Origin: Batillaria attramentaria
Taxonomy: Eukaryota > Mollusca > Gastropoda > Batillariidae
Assembly (NCBI GenBank): GCA_018292915.2
Contig: JACVVK020000220.1
Location: 776,001 to 840,000 of the forward strand
Direction: 5' to 3'
Length of the DNA stretch: 64,000 nucleotides
Part shown: positions 25,428-37,417 of the stretch, in pieces
How the letters are laid out: each line of letters opens with the position of its first letter
Numbering within the stretch: the first letter of the stretch is position 1
Program-made: the position numbers and the translations under genes
The notes under the pieces: model-generated
What the model was told of the DNA's origin: nothing
The model's database searches: none
The model's input: the letters and a program-made list of their open reading frames with translations, nothing else

Positions 25428-26571
25428 TTAGACTTTTTATATAGCGGAAGGTAGAACAAATTTGGTCCTAACTTTTTATTACAGAAACCAGTAGAGCACA
25501 GGCCCCTAATGCTGTGGTGGTCTCCGTGAATTTTTTCTCCGTCCGCGTCACCGTTAAAAACGACCGTTTATCTTGCCATTTTCACTATATGAGCCCTATA
25601 AATGGGCTTTTGAGGGTGTGCACAAAGTATGCGTGTTTGCGGGTACAGAAATGCGCAGTACTCCACTCTAAATACGGTCACTGTTAGAAAAGACATGCAT
25701 TGTTGACCCTGAAAACATGTTTGCCGTGTGATTAACATACCTCATAACACTTGAAATAAATTCAGCCACATAATACTATAGACTTGAGGTTGTGCTCTAC
25801 ATAATTTCCATTGCACTTTGCTAGTACTGAACTAGCAGCCATTATTAAACAGGTTGCACTTTCGTTGGCTGTTTGTGACAAAAGTACAAAAGCGATTTTA
25901 ATGAATTTTTGATATGACACAACTGGGATACTGTTCTTGAGTGTGCACTGCTCTTTGGGAAAACCGTTTACTACTCACAACGCAGCAACTACTTTAGTAA
26001 GTACACCCCCAAAATATCGCTACCGAAAAACGTGCTCACTTGGATATCATATTTCATACGTACCTGTACATGCGGTGACAAGGGAACTTCACAAAACCAA
26101 AGAAGCGTTTCCTGACTAAATTGTTCAATGTTCGTAAATGTTTTCCGCGATACATGTCACCTGCAGTGACCTGATAAGTGCACAAGCATCAAATACCGCC
26201 GTTTTACAGGGTCATTTGAATCAACGGCCAAACTGATGGCCGCAATTTTCCAGGAAGCATCACTCTGATTGGGGTAATATTTCAGTATGTCAACAATGCA
26301 TGTCTTGTCTAACATTAGCCGTATTTAGAGTGGAGTTCTGCGCATTTCTGTACCCGCAAACACGCATACTTTGTGCACACCCTCAAAAGCCCATTTATAG
26401 GGCTCATATAGTGAAAATGGCAAGATAAACGGTCGTTTTTAACGGTGACGCGAACGGAGAAAAAATTCACGGAGACCACCACAGCATTAGGGACCTATGT
26501 TCTTCTGAAATCTGTAATAAAAAGTTAAGGATCAAATTTGTTCTACCTTGTTCAGCAATTTTCCTAGCCTA
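25415..26571. mobile_element. Foldback/MITE-like DNA transposon with ~230 bp inverted arms, inserted in gene B
   Basis: Long inverted arms: 25450..25677 matches the reverse complement of 26319..26547 almost base for base (for example GTAGAACAAATTTG at 25451 and CAAATTTGTTCTAC on the right). Outermost TAGGCTAG (25415) mirrors CTAGCCTA (26564..26571). The inner 640 bp shows no transposase frame, so it is probably non-autonomous. The target duplication is unclear; CCC against CTC is possible. It splits an ankyrin codon series, showing it inserted into a formerly continuous exon. Confidence 0.85.
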
Positions 26572-26575
26572 CTCA

Positions 26576-27028
26576 CTGCACACGGCTTGTCAGAAAAACA
26601 ACATCGAGATAGTTCAGATCTTGCTCAGTGCTGGTGCATGTATCGAGGTGAAAGACAGCCAACGCTGGACACCACTTCTTTGTGCATGCCGGTACAACAG
26701 TAATGCTGTGGTTAACGTTTTGCTAAATGCTAATGCTGATGCTAATGCAAGAGACAAAGATTATGTGATACCACTTCACACAGCGTGCAGAGGAGGAAAC
26801 AAAGACATGGCGCTTGCTCTTCTGAATGCCGGTGCAAGTACAAATGCTCCAGATGTAAATGACTGGACGCCGCTGCACCTGACCTGCCAAACCGGAAACA
26901 AAGACACCGTACAGATGCTCTTGGAGAGAGGAGCTGACAAAAAAGCTAAAACAAAAAGCGGTGCGACGCCAAAACAACTTGCCAAGGAAAACGGCCAGAA
27001 GGATATCGTAAAGTTTTTAAAGAAGTAG
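26576..27028 (+). pseudogene. Detached C-terminal ankyrin repeats of gene B
   Basis: An open frame of 150 codons starts LHTACQKNNIEIVQILLSAG and carries about four ankyrin repeats ending TVQMLLERGADKKAK, a last half repeat and FLKK before TAG. It begins in mid-repeat at the right end of the foldback element, exactly where B is interrupted after GRTP. It was therefore the original 3' end of B. No clean splice pair that removes the element and restores phase was found, so it is probably no longer translated as part of B. Confidence 0.75.
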
Positions 27029-27999
27029 TGAAAGACACTGCTTAATTTTACTGGAGTTTATCTAACTGTTCAAGCCGCCAAAACAATACGACCTTTGTTT
27101 AAATTGCTTATATTAAATACAGGACGTTTGTGACAAGGTTTGCAGTTACACTTGCATCACAAATTGTTGTTGTTGTTGTTTGCTCGGCAGGACTTATCTG
27201 CGTATATAACACCGAATTGTACAAGCTCTTTTACATATACAATTAATCAGTTATATATAATTATACCTCTTCGTTGTACCGACAATCTTTCACACTGAGG
27301 GATACGTTTCTTATTTCAAAAGGGGAGATACAAGTAGTAGGGGATGTTGTGTTTAAGGGAAAGGAAAGGATCCCGATTAACACTTAGTCTCTCTGTTCCT
27401 CGTGAACTATGGAGCGATGAACAAGCAGGACTTAACAATGATATGCCAAATAACGCCGTTCACAAGCGCAAGACTGTTCATGGCTGGCATGGCTTTCCTT
27501 TCAGTATAGGCAGCCAGCGCAAAGGCCACGCCAATGCATACAGGAACAAACCTCCAGCCTGACCTAATTCCGCACGCTGGCCGCTTCATCCCCTTGTCTG
27601 GTCTGCCCAGCTCATTACGCTAGCTTCGCTCTAAGAAGACAGACTTTCCTCGGCAGCACCGAATTTTTTCAGTTTTAGTAGTTTGCTTTTCCCTATTGTT
27701 TGATAAATTCACAGAACGTGGACAACACCCAATTTCTGCCTCTTGGGTCGTTTTGTAGTTAGTGAATATGGGATGTGAGTGTATGAGAGGAGTTTGCCTG
27801 TAGTACCTTTAACGGACGTGGGTAAAGATGCAAACATGCAGCAGAATTTTTGGAACACTTATCCCTGTCTTACAAATGCCTGACATAAGAAGGTGCTGTT
27901 AGAAGTGATTGAGCATTGTTCTTTCTCCATGTACACTGGGCCCCATGGGCTCGCCTTCACGCGGCAGGGCTGATTTTGCTGAGCTTGCCCACCCCTTTT

Positions 28000-28290
28000 A
28001 CTCTTTAATCTTATTAATTTTCTGCCTCCCTCGGTCCATTCACCTGTCTTTTGCTCTCTTAAAATCTTTTCGGGGAAAGGTCAGTAAGCGGGTGTCTGCT
28101 GACCCTTGGTCCAGTGAGACATCTGAGTGTCGTTTCTGTGGGCGGACTTCACTGGATTCCCCCCACCTGGTCTTAACCCTTGCGGGCTTTGTTCGCAGCG
28201 CCCTGTTGGTGCTGCTGAACACCTGTCATGTTAAAGACCTTCACAACGCACCCCTCTCTGGTGCGTTGTTTTCCTAAGCCGCCTCACGGC
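28000..28290 (+). mobile_element. Possible retroelement 3' remnant
   Basis: A frame with SECRFCGRTSLDSPHLVLTL resembles the Cys/His finger near the end of some LINE proteins (CxxC, later H). No other domain is visible, so the call is tentative. Confidence 0.3.
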
Positions 28291-29069
28291 GGGGAGGTCC
28301 CGTGTTGCAGCGTTTGTTTGTTTGTTTGTTTTTTTCTCCAACTGCAACCCAGGCATGTGGTCTTCATTTGCAACTAAGGAATTTTCTATCTCACTCGGTC
28401 TATCCCTCACCAGCCCATTTGCCTGCCTCTTTCTATTTGAAACCTCCCGAATTTCGCCGCGCTGTCCTTCCTCTTATCTCTCATCTGATTTCTTAGTTCG
28501 GCCCTTTCATCTAAATTTCTTCTTTTTAAGCACTTGAATCACGTCTGCACTACCAGTAGCTAGGAATAGGCAATGTTGGGCATATGCAGCGAACTGGTTT
28601 ATTGCGCCTAGGAGATGATAAGCTGCAATATTTGCTGTATACGCGCTTAGTATTTATCTCTGGTTTACCCAGTTCTAATTGCTATTTGTTTTCTACCCTA
28701 TTTTGTAATCGGGAGTTCGAGAAATTAGCATGAAGGTGCAGCGTTTCCTGCATGTCCTGGGTTTATATTGCCCCGTAGACCAGTTTGCATCCTTTGTGCA
28801 ACGTAACGTGTTTTTTTTTTTTCTTGTTTTTTGTTTGTTTGTTTTTTTCATGTAGTGCAGGAACACTCAGCCGCGAATTAGACAATGATTGTCGACAATG
28901 TCATTCGTATTACCTATGTATTATGTTTTGGGATTCTTTTTATTGCGGACTGGTACAAATCCTCTCTCTCTTTCTCTCTCTCTCTCGCTCTCTCGATATA
29001 TTTGCGTCATGATTTCTTGTGATGATCACAAATGTTTGGTTTTTCTCTCTGTGTCTGTCTGTGTGTCTG

Positions 29070-29113
<44 letters not shown>

Positions 29114-29910
29114 AGAGAGAGAGAGAGAGAGAACGCCGAATGAAAAATAGTTTAGATGGGTTTAATCGCCTAATCTCTTAAGACAAGCCCTCACATAAAA
29201 TTGTATCATTAAAGCGTGCTTACATACACCCAAAAACGTTCACAAACTAGGCTTTACTTCATACGTAGTTGTTTAGATTTCAATATCAGCAGCGGGACTC
29301 ACGAATGGTGATCTTTTGGTGACCTTTGCTGGTTTGTGACTGCCATGCTGTGCTGTGAATAAAACGATTTAGTGTTCGTGGATGGACACAACTCGCTGTC
29401 TCTCTTCTTGTAAAAAATAAACAAGTCCGATGGAGTTAGTATCAACCAAAGTTTCCTCTATTTATTCTTAGTTCAAGACAATTGAATTAAACCGACTGAT
29501 TATAAGGGCCATGACAATTATTTAATTCAGCAATGTGCTTGCTAGAGAAGTATTGCTAGGACATGTAATTCGTTGATGTGGTTTTTTTTCTGTCCGGGTG
29601 TGCAAAGCGACAAAAACTAATCGAAGTATTGCCGTCGATTCGTGTGACTCATTTGAAAGGTATGTACGAGAACATGTAAAATCAAATACTGCACCAGTAC
29701 ACGAAGTTACCGTGGTCTTTGCTGTATCAAATGTGCAAGCCCATGAAAAACAGATAGTGTTACGTTTTGTCCTTGGCCGTTGAATTGCAAATGATTACTG
29801 AAGACTTGTATGAGTAGAACAAGTGTGCAAGTAACGACTCGTATTACGAGACTGCTGAGTGACGTGAAGTGTGGAATGTTCCATCTATGTGAGTTGTTTG
29901 CGTTTCTTTC

Positions 29911-30012
29911 CCCGGCTGGAGCCAAATATTTGTGCTGGCTTTTTCATCGTTGCCCCGTCTTTGATATCACCTGTATGTGGTGGAAAAGGACGTTAAACAC
30001 CCAAACACCCCC
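29911..30012 (+). mobile_element. SINE fragment (body and tail)
   Basis: Plus-strand GGAGCCAAATATTTGTGCTG, CCCGTCTTTGATATCACC and GGACGTTAAACACCCAAACA, ending in a poly-C/CA tract. Confidence 0.75.
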
Positions 30013-30415
30013 CCCACACACACACACACACACCCTTGCGTTTCTTTCTTTCTTTCAGGTAAATATGTAAGTTCTAAATGTGTTTGCATACAGTCATGTT
30101 TGATCAAACGAAAACGTCAATAAAAGTTCAATCTGGAGAAAGTTCAAGTTGTATTCATGCCATTTTGGCAAAATGGCGACGAGGCAGTTTCCGGAAACAC
30201 AGTTGACAAACTATGAAATATTCCACCCCCATGAATCAGGAGAAGGGTTGCAGCTAGCTCACCATAAGATCAAGACCAAATAAAAAAAAAAAAAAAAAAA
30301 CTGTGAACAAATGGAAAGGTGGCACGTACTCTTGTAAGACAATGGCACAATTCCACTGTAGACACAATACCACAAGGCATGACAGATTTCGTTAATCAAT
30401 CCCACAAAACGTATG

Positions 30416-30417
<2 letters not shown>

Positions 30418-30464
<47 letters not shown>

Positions 30465-30476
30465 GCGCTCGCTCGC
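30418..30476. repeat. (CA)n-(GC)n tract
   Basis: CA repeats run straight into CGCGCGCGCG and then CTCGCTCGC: a long alternating purine-pyrimidine run. Confidence 0.9.
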
Positions 30477-30984
30477 AGTAATGTTAATATGACGATTCAA
30501 GGCCAGGACTGACAGTTGTGCTTTACAGTTCGAACGTAATGAATCCAGAGGGAAAAACTGCCGCTTACAAAGCTTCAAGTCTGTTTGCCAAATGAACATT
30601 TTCTATTTGGCCATTGCACCCGCTTTCGTGACTTCGCGGCTTCTAATACGAGAGAAATATGACTTTTTAGCCTTCGCTTCCATTCCTGTACAACTGGTCA
30701 CTGGTAAAAGTCTTTAAAAATAGCCACGAATCAGCGCCGTCCAGTGGTCCTTACTCCGCAACCAAATAAGGTCGTCTGCACAGTGCGCGGCACGCCTCTG
30801 AAACAACATAATTATACGCTGACCGAGTCCCCACAATGGTTTAAAATGCTATCTTGTGATCCATATGGCTTGAGTATTATACAAGGGTTAAGCGCATTTG
30901 ATGAAAAGTGTTCACAGTTTCTGTATAACCTGTCGTACGTATTGAGACTTTGAGTTACTAGGTTTTTTTTTTTTTTTTTTTAAA

Positions 30985-31170
30985 GAAAAGCCTTCCTCAA
31001 AAATACAAGCGTGAAATAGGACAGCCTGACACAGTGTTAGTCGATACCCCACAGCACAGTACAGCTCCGCTACACAATATGAGCTGGGTGCATGTCTTAT
31101 GTGGGACAATAAAACTGTCAGAGTGTCACTGATAACGGTCTGAATGTCGCCTATTTTAACTGCTCCTGCA
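30985..31170 (-). repeat. Second dispersed repeat family, copy 2
   Basis: GCCTTCCTCAAAAATACAAG and TGAGCTGGGTGCATGTCTTA in minus orientation relative to 11490..11700. Starts beside a poly-T run. Confidence 0.65.
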
Positions 31171-31486
31171 ATAGGCCTAGTACAGACGAGAGCGTACAAA
31201 TGAATGTGATGGGCCACAGAAGGGGGACAAAGTCGATCACCCTGCGACGTTCTTGCAAAATTGGAAAAAGTAAACATGGTGGAGAGTCAGTTTTAGTCAA
31301 GTCAAGTCAAGTCAAGTCAAAATACTTTGTTTATCCCCGTAAACAACTAATACACATTCTGTGAAAGTTTCAAGGCTGAGTATTGCTAATGAACGTACTA
31401 AACACGAGCATACCATACAACCGCACCCTGTTACACTTTACCAGCCGTTTTCTCAGAATGGCGGCTGTTAAACAGCAATTTTTGGG

Positions 31487-31556
<70 letters not shown>

Positions 31557-31565
31557 TACGTACAG

Positions 31566-31763
31566 CGCGCCATGCACACGTACGCAACACGAACACGAAC
31601 AGTGGTACAAAATCAACCGAAACCCATGCAGGAAGTGTCTCACCACCGGAGACAATCTACACCTGCTGGCCTGTCAGCCACATTGTTAGACGCATACAGG
31701 TAAGCTGTTTCTTATTGTGTTTAAAACTTGTGTGTGTCCTCGGTTTCATAAAGGTAGATAGAT
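31566..31763. repeat. Dispersed repeat, copy 2 (B/D intergenic)
   Basis: Same sequence as 3518..3708 and same orientation. It directly precedes the orphan ankyrin fragment. Confidence 0.8.
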
Positions 31764-31775
31764 AATTACAGTACT

Positions 31776-31872
31776 AAATGCCAGCGCCATCTGTAGCAAA
31801 GGCTTTGCTTGACGCTGGAGCTAACGTTGACGCTAAAGGCAGAAACGATCATACACCCCTCCATATGGCCCT
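31776..31872 (+). pseudogene. Orphan ankyrin-repeat fragment of a type 1 gene
   Basis: About 95 bp reads LLDAGANVDAKGRNDHTPLHMA and matches gene B at about 24350..24440 (LLGAGANVDAKGGNNRTPLH) nearly base for base. It stands alone next to a dispersed repeat. Most likely a remnant of another type 1 gene or a transposed piece. Confidence 0.75.
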
Positions 31873-33678
31873 CAATTTTCAATATGTTCTTTTTCTGATC
31901 TCAGCTGGTATGCTGGTCATACAATAAAATGGTTCTCTTGAACGTTCTCATCTGTCTGCCACTGTATGTTTGACTTTCTGAGTGGCTGTCTGTCTGTTTG
32001 GCTTCCTGTTACTCGCTGCCTTAAGGCTGACAAGTATAAACGGGTTTGTGTCAAGGGTTTTGTTTTGTTTTATTTTTGAAGCGATTCAGTATCAACCGAT
32101 CAAGGGCACAGCCAATAGGGACAATAAATCGATAAACGAACTTTCATCGTATGAATCTGGCGCAATGTTTCTGGAGACGCTGTTAAGACTATAGCAAGGT
32201 ACAAACGCCGTACATATCAACAACTATGAATAGTATAATGCATTCTTTTCGTCGCGGTGTGATGAGATAAAAGCGTTCCCGAGATTTGTATGACTAAACC
32301 GAAGCACATGGCTGGCAAACCCCGGCACGGATAAGATTATCTAGTACGTGAAGTCAGCGTGATCAAGCCCACGAACCGACTTTGTCTGTCCTTGAACGAT
32401 CACGCTGCTATGAGTAGAACAGGTCAGGCAGGGAACGCCAAAGCCGAACTTGGGGGTTGGGAGGTGAAATTCACTTGGACCCAATCAAAATACACGAACA
32501 GCGTGAAAAGGCTTGAGTTGTGCTAGATGAGCAGTTCCTAAAATAAATGAGGAATTGTTTGGTGCCCTCGGTAGTTTATTGCGTGTCGTAGGAGTCGGCC
32601 GAAATTCCTCGCGACGATAGGTTCTTTCGTTTCCTGTTTGTTGTGTTATTGTGATCAATGCAAACCTATATCATCCATGAACCCGTCATGTGCGATGACA
32701 ATTATCTCATTTAATTAATTTGTTGTCAACAATACAGACATGTTTAAACTGACCCACAATAAAAGTGTTTTGATTAATGTATTTTCGGCCGGCTGAGGAA
32801 ACAGTAGACAACATTATACCTTACACGTAACCACTGTAACGTCTGAGGAAATTTAATGCTTGATAACGTTATTATTAATGTGAAATATGCAGTGTCACAA
32901 GTCATGCGCAGATTAGGTTGATATGGCAGCGAACCAACAAACACAAAAAACCCTACAATTCAGTTTTTGTCGAAATAAATAATGAAAATAAATATTCTAA
33001 GTCAATTTTAAGTATTAAGTCCCCTGGAAATAAAACAAGAAGACGGCAGCAATGTGTATCCGCGCAACCGTGTTTGCTTATACCTACAACGTTCCACACA
33101 GCTCACGTGATAATCGATAAGAAACACGTAATATCCCATGCACAAGCTCTCACGGCCCTCCCATGCCCGCAGGAGTCCATTGTGGGCACTTCTACCGGCT
33201 CGAAGTAACGTCTGTACTGTGCGAAAGGAGCTGAGTGCCGTCTACGTGAGTTTTTGTATGATTTCAAAACTCTTACTGCATTTACGTATTATCAAATTTT
33301 ATCGAACTTAACATTTAATGAATGCTTGTATGATTATCTGATCGTTTGATAGCGCGAGGGATAAGCAGTGACATTCGCAATTCACACGTACTGGCTGATT
33401 GTCTTGTGCATACAAACTGTGTGTACGTCATTTCGTTTGAGGTGAAATGGCTGGCTACCAGGCAGTTTCCGAAAACCTCGGGTCGACGAAGTATTCAAAA
33501 CCCACCAGAAAGAAAGAAAATCAGGACAAAAACAGCTAATTTTTTATATCCACAGTGCATAGTCTTAACGAACAAATTATATACTAAACTATACATACTA
33601 AAACCATAAAAGTAAAAACTCTACCCTCTTTCTTCCATTTGTAAGAGGGGTACTCATGTAAAACTGTATGTATGCAGA

Positions 33679-33743
<65 letters not shown>

Positions 33744-33794
33744 GGGGCTGGCAGCCGTGCTGTGTTGCCAGCTTGTTAGATTACTTGATTTCAG

Positions 33795-33990
33795 GAAAGC
33801 CTTCCTCAGAAATCCAAGCCAGATGTAGGTCAGTGTGCCGCACAGTTTGATAAGATAACCCACTGCACTGTAATGCAGCGCTTCAGAATATGATCCGGGT
33901 GCATGTCATATGCTGAACAACAACTATCAGGGCGCCACAAATAACGTTTCAGTGTCACGTAAACAAAACAAGGTCTTAGTACAGACAATG
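33795..33990 (-). repeat. Second dispersed repeat family, copy 3
   Basis: GCCTTCCTCAGAAATCCAAG and ATGATCCGGGTGCATGTCAT match copies 1 and 2. Ends at a CA microsatellite. Confidence 0.65.
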
Positions 33991-34025
<35 letters not shown>

Positions 34026-34746
34026 GAAGATTTGTTTGGCGCCCAATTTTCAGTTAGAGCTCTCGGCGCCTTTCAATAGCAAAGCCGCTACATACACACA
34101 GTCATACATACAATCTCAATACATCTTATAAACATTATGATTATGGTGATGGTGATACACGTATAAAACAATAGAACTTACATTATACGTTTGAACATAC
34201 ATACATACATACATACATACATACATACATTTTAATTTTACAAAAAATAATACATAAATTTTTTTTCAAACATGATAAGATGAACATGAAAATCAACCAT
34301 ACCCAAAGAAAAACTAAGCTACTGAAAATGCAGCAGTTACAAATAGTGATGTCACCAAGATGATGACACAAATACGTGTCTGATGATAATAATAATAATA
34401 ATAATTTCAATTTCCTGAATCGGCTCAAAGAGCCGCGAACTGAACCCAACACGCACGCTCACGTGAATCATACGCATTCTCTCACACACTGGACATAAAC
34501 ACATTGCAATCACGTGGTGCGAAGGCTCAGCTCGGAATTTAGAATTGCATTTATTTTGCAAATTTGGTGGGCTGAACATTTCCTAAGCAGGCTTATAATC
34601 TCATTCAGTCTTCATAATGCAGCCGGAAGAGATGCGTAATCAACACAGTTTTGAATGAGTTAACCGACTCGGCATGACAAATGTTAAAAGGCAGGCTGTT
34701 CCAAAGAAGTGGACCACGATAGAGCAAAGAACGTTGGCCTAATGTC

Positions 34747-35088
34747 TTAGTCTTGACCTGTGGAATATAAGACGGATGCAGGTGTCAGCAAAGGATCTGA
34801 GTTGCCTTGAGGGTGTGTGCAGCTGTAGTAGAGAGGAAAGATATGGAGAACAGGAGGTAGTGGTGCAGTTATAGCACATGGAAGCGACCTTAGGTGAATC
34901 CTTGCGCTGACAGAAAGCCGGTGCAGTTCTCTGAGGAGGGGAGTGACATGCTCGGATCTCCGTTCTCTAAACACAAATCTTGCCGCAGAGTGTTGGGCTT
35001 TCTGTAGCTTGTCTAACAGATATTTTGGACATTCAGCATACAAGGGGTTGCAGCAGTCTAAGCTAATCTTGACAGAACAAAAGCACAC
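34747..35088 (-). mobile_element. LINE reverse transcriptase C-terminal fragment
   Basis: The minus strand encodes LDCCNPLYAECPKYLLDKLQ, KAQHSAARFVFRERR and HVTPLLRELHRLSVSARIHL, a conserved C-terminal stretch of LINE reverse transcriptases. Only this piece is present. Confidence 0.82.
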
Positions 35089-35929
35089 ACAAGAGTCACA
35101 GTGGCATCGTTAGTAAGGCAATGACTTACTGAAGCAATGCGCCTAAATAATTAAGTCATCGATAAAATAAAATAAAAATCAGCAACGCCAGCACACGATG
35201 ATACTGACACATTGCCACTTCATGAGGAAGCAAAACTTTAACAATGCACAGTGAAGTTGTATGTTTGACGGAAATAATTGTATTTGTTAAAACAGAAGCC
35301 ATGTCCCCGAATCAGCCCAAATTGGGCGGTAGACTTATGAGTCGGGGAAATCCTCTTTTCGCTGTCAGCTAGTGTATGAGTCAACAGCATCTGCCGTGCA
35401 CATTTATCTCCGAGGCAACTTTCTAGTAAGTGAACAATCATTGTTCTGGATGGGACTATCTGACGAATCGACAAAACTAGAACGCAAACAAATTGGAAAG
35501 AGCTAGCTTATCACTCCACTCTCTACCCCCCCAGACCGCCACTTCCCCCCCCCCCACTCCCCCCCCCCCCAAAAAAGGAAGATAGAAAGAAAGAAAGACA
35601 GAAAGTAAAGAACAGAAACCAAAAAAAAAGATATAAACCCAAAGGAGAAACGCACTGATTAATAATTAAAACGTATTTTGGATCTGTATTTTATATCCCG
35701 CGAAATCTTTTGGAACCGTCTGCCAGATCATCCCCCAAAACACTACAGATAATATCAATTATCAGATTAGCAAAGCTACGGGTAAAAATAAAACCAAAAA
35801 AGGAACATTATTATATCAACCAAGAGTTGGTTTTTTGTTGTTGTTGTTGTTGTTGTTGTTTTGTTTTTTGGGTTTTTTTTTTCTGATGGTTCTGTGAGCC
35901 CAGCACTGCCTGGTCATCATGCTCCCTCA

Positions 35930-37378
35930 CTATTTTCTGACGGTCTCGTACAAATGACGGAGTGGTTCATAGGGAGGGTTTGGTGTTGTGTAGTCAGGGT
36001 TTACTGGACGCTCGTACGACCCCGAGCAGATTTCCGACGACGACACAGCCGAAGTGCGATTATCAGTCACGCCCGCTCCTGTGATAAAAGTAAACAATTG
36101 CTTTCTAGATGAACGATAAACAAACAATTATACTAATGCTCCTGGACGTTTTATTAACAAATGTTATAAACGCGACTACCAGCATAAAAGAGCATAAAAC
36201 TTCAGATTTACAAGCCGTTCTCTCAAACACGCGATCTATCAATCGTAATAAGATATTTCAATTTAATGGCGCATGTACATGGTAAAGAAGTTATTATTAT
36301 TTTAAATCTCCTTTTACTATTCTTGGGGTACTGAAAGTGTCTTTTTGCGGTTTGTTTTTAACCACCATTAAAATCAATTTGTGCGAACTTATTTCATAAT
36401 CTGATGTGATGGCCTGTGCCTTTGGGACCCCTGCGCTAGAGAAAACGCTCCGTAGGGCAGAGCGCCGTATTATTAGTGGTGTTTCAGACCTCTAAAAACT
36501 ACTATCACTAAATGTTAATGATTATGGCTTTGGTTTGCGTGAAACTATGCACACGTCTATCGCCGTACTCTTCATTTAGCCTCAAACACTACGGTGTTTG
36601 TGATTCTAAATCAAGAAAACAACAATACCGAAAAACATTTTGTTTGAACAGGTGGTTTGAAAAGCATAAACAAAGCAAAGAAATTAAAAGTTATGGTTGT
36701 AGAACAATATTACACATAGCATTGGTTAGAGACGTGGCAAAACAAACATACTTTCAGTAAAACAATTAATGTAAAACAAAGGAAACTCGTGTAGGCGCTA
36801 TCACCATCATATGTGTATACACTACCTGCTGTTGTTTTACGAGATGGCACTGGAGTCAGGTACCCGACAGCTTCTTGTGTTGGTGGAGATAACACAGGGG
36901 CGTCTGAAATCATGACATAATTATAGTTTTCTCTATACTGCGGCTAGGAAAAAATTATCATTTTTTTCAGTTTAGCGTGCATTCTCATGCGTTCAGATTA
37001 CATTAGACTGTGCTAGAATTCTTTACCTCTTCTTGATTCACGTGTCGGTTCAGGGGTCGGTACAAGGACAGCATCAGCTGCGGCGTTAGGGATTTCAAAG
37101 GCCTCTGAAATCATATAATGCGGTGACAAAACGCTATGACAAAACCGAATTATCACACACCTTAGCGGTGACGTATTATGCAAACAGCAGTTAGACTTTT
37201 ACCAACCACAATCCACTGTCTTCGGCCTTCATTAATTTTTAGAGGAACAGTCGTCATAGTAAGCACACAGTGATATCACACACAATTTCTGAATATGAAA
37301 ATATCGTACGCCAATGAGATGTGAAGAAGCTGAAACATACATACAACAACGTATTTTTTTTTTCTCGTGGAAGTAGAA

Positions 37379-37417
<39 letters not shown>

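Larger units (their letters stand above)
27029..35929. other. B/D convergent intergenic region
   Basis: About 8.9 kb with no intact gene. Contents seen: a possible retroelement tail near 28000..28290, CT/GA microsatellites (29070..29132), a SINE 3' part (29911), CA/GC and CA/TA tracts (30418..30476, 31491..31556), two copies of one dispersed repeat (30985..31170 and 33795..33990), a repeat shared with gene F intron 1 (31566..31763), an isolated ankyrin fragment (31776..31872), a (TACA)n tract near 34197, and a minus-strand LINE fragment (34747..35088). The stretch 32000..33700 is AT-rich with nothing recognised. Confidence 0.55.

Noticed and set aside
27407..27589. Minus-strand open frame with a hydrophobic core, downstream of gene B
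   Set aside because: No splice support, no paralogue at the equivalent place after A or C, and only 60 codons.
36411..36760. Possible LINE C-terminal fragment (TLRRAERRIISGVSDL)
   Set aside because: Similarity is short and weak, with stops in all frames soon after; it lies just upstream of a gene D tail exon and could be intron noise.
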